Positions 33,036 through 33,672 of a stretch of 33,672 nt of DNA are shown here, piece by piece. A program made the translations under genes and the position numbers. Numbering within the stretch: position 1 is the stretch's first letter; the number at the start of each line of letters is the position of its first letter. The notes below the pieces were generated by a model that ran no database searches, was not told the DNA's origin, and was given only the letters and a program-made list of their open reading frames with translations. Origin of the DNA: Planctomycetota bacterium (GTDB taxonomy: Bacteria; Planctomycetota; Planctomycetia; Pirellulales; Pirellulaceae); NCBI GenBank assembly GCA_027622275.1, contig JAQBZB010000076.1, positions 1-33,672 on the forward strand, read 5' to 3'.

Positions 33036-33101
33036 GTAGTGGTGGCTTCCAGCCGCCACGTGATTTCACGGGAATTTGTGGCGGCTGGAAGCCACCACTA
33101 C
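33036..33101. repeat. Perfect 24-bp inverted repeat downstream of the sulfotransferase
   Basis: Arms at 33036-33059 and 33078-33101 are perfect inverse copies with an 18-base centre. Each arm can fold on itself: GTGGTGGCT and AGCCGCCAC pair with one mismatch. The remainder of the 32982-33207 gap shows nothing recognisable. No T-tract follows, so a terminator role is possible but unproven. Confidence 0.85.
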
Positions 33102-33207
33102 CTCCGATTGTTTCGCGAACTGAGTGGCATTGGGCTCACGCCACCGGCAGAGGTTGTATCGTGCCTCCGGCACTGAAGATTGCGCAACTTCAATGACGGT
33201 CGGAATT

Positions 33208-33501
33208 TCACTCTGCGCCATGCGAATGGAGCAACTCGATAAGATCGCGATGCCCGCCCTTGATGGCCCATGCCAAGGGCATTGCCCACGGCTCGGCATC
33301 CAGTTCCAGTGCGTCGGTACCGCGCTCCAGATAAAGCTGAACGAGGGCGATCCGCCCCCAACGACACGCCCAGCCGAGCGGTGTTGACTTGAGCAACGAT
33401 TCACGTTCGCCCAATGATGCGCCGGCATTCAGCAGCAACTTCGCGCGGGCCAGACGTCCATCCTCGTCGATACCTGCCGCCGCGAGGTGGTGAAGCGTGG
33501 T
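33208..33501 (-). pseudogene. 5'-truncated ankyrin-repeat protein
   Basis: Read on the minus strand, about 98 codons carry two to three ankyrin repeats (TTLHHLAAAG, then STPLGWACRWGRIALVQLYL, then MPLAWAIKGGHRDLIELLHS) and a proper stop at 33208-33210. The frame is open back to an ATG at 33537, but the codons before about 33501 are the complement of a transposase-coding sequence on the plus strand, so the native 5' end has been lost. Ankyrin proteins bind other proteins; no partner can be named. The remaining repeats could still be made from the fused start, but a functional product is unlikely. Confidence 0.7.
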
Positions 33502-33672
33502 AGACTGCCCGCGCGGCGACGCGGAGAATCGGATCAAGGAGCAGAAGTATTTGTTCGCGGGGAAGTTTGCCGTGCGAGCACATGCGGGCGAACCAAATCC
33601 GCTTGTACCAAGGTTCGTTGGCCTACGTGTTGTGCATGCTGCTGCGGCGGTTTGGCTTGGCGGGCACCGAAC
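33500..33672 (+). pseudogene. IS1380-like transposase, C-terminal fragment with a frameshift
   Basis: One frame reads DCPRGDAENRIKEQKYLFAGK (split at the K, 33503-33565), which resembles the ENRIKE region of IS1380-family transposases. From 33567 the match continues in the next frame as LPCEHMRANQIRLYQGSLAY and then VLCMLLRRFGLAGTE to the window edge. Removing one T from the run at 33566-33568 restores a single frame, so a one-base insertion broke the gene. In the first frame a TGA lies at 33491, and the N-terminal part of the transposase is absent, its place taken by the ankyrin sequence. The 3' end lies beyond the window. Confidence 0.7.

Noticed and set aside
32007-33059. Minus-strand open frame of 350 codons opposite the sulfotransferase
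   Set aside because: The plus strand carries PAPS-binding motifs and a coupled start; the minus frame has none.

Overview
The window looks like a chromosomal segment of a planctomycete, probably of the Pirellulales type. This rests on gene content, not on any search: a membrane-dehydrogenase/HEAT protein ending in a PVC-type c-type heme domain, a sulfatase with a large secreted FAD protein, a Ser/Thr kinase with a long TPR tail, many secreted enzymes, and intergenic regions full of long palindromic repeats. No rRNA, tRNA or CRISPR array was seen.

Left end (1-3384) is a damaged accessory region. It holds the tail of a zinc-ribbon protein (possibly a transposase), an HNH nuclease with a Myb-like C-terminus, a 105-bp nested palindrome over the HNH stop codon, the 5' stub of an unknown gene, the 3' stub of an SMC-like jetC gene, and an apparently complete jetD. 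JetC and JetD are two of the four proteins of Wadjet plasmid defence (the TIGR02677-02680 type). jetA, jetB and most of jetC are absent, so this is a decayed defence island.

Centre-left (3498-14454) is one co-directional, closely packed run: a secreted tandem putative cyclase, an Nramp-fold transporter without the metal-binding motifs, an SDR dehydrogenase, a fused E1 alpha/beta 2-oxoacid dehydrogenase, a lipoyl E2, and a large heme-domain protein whose start overlaps the E2 stop. I infer a catabolic pathway: hydrolysis outside the cytoplasm, uptake, oxidation to a 2-oxo acid, oxidative decarboxylation to an acyl-CoA. E3 is not here. Three gene junctions carry palindromic repeats, and one of these is loaded with a GxxExxY gene (PD-(D/E)XK-like), forming what looks like a mobile gene cassette. 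An empty copy of the same repeat lies 4.5 kb upstream.

Centre-right (14566-21109) holds a membrane protein with a propeller-like domain, a secreted isochorismatase-fold protein, a Tat-exported polysaccharide deacetylase, a convergent sigma-70 factor with extra helix-turn-helix modules, and a tiny secreted protein with its own terminator.

Right part (21379-32981) holds a Ser/Thr kinase with TPRs, an outer-membrane beta-barrel-like protein, a sulfatase followed closely by an FAD oxidoreductase, and a translationally coupled 3-hydroxyacyl-CoA dehydrogenase/sulfotransferase pair. The right end (33036-33672) is again damaged: a palindromic repeat, a 5'-truncated ankyrin gene, and an IS1380-like transposase tail with a frameshift.
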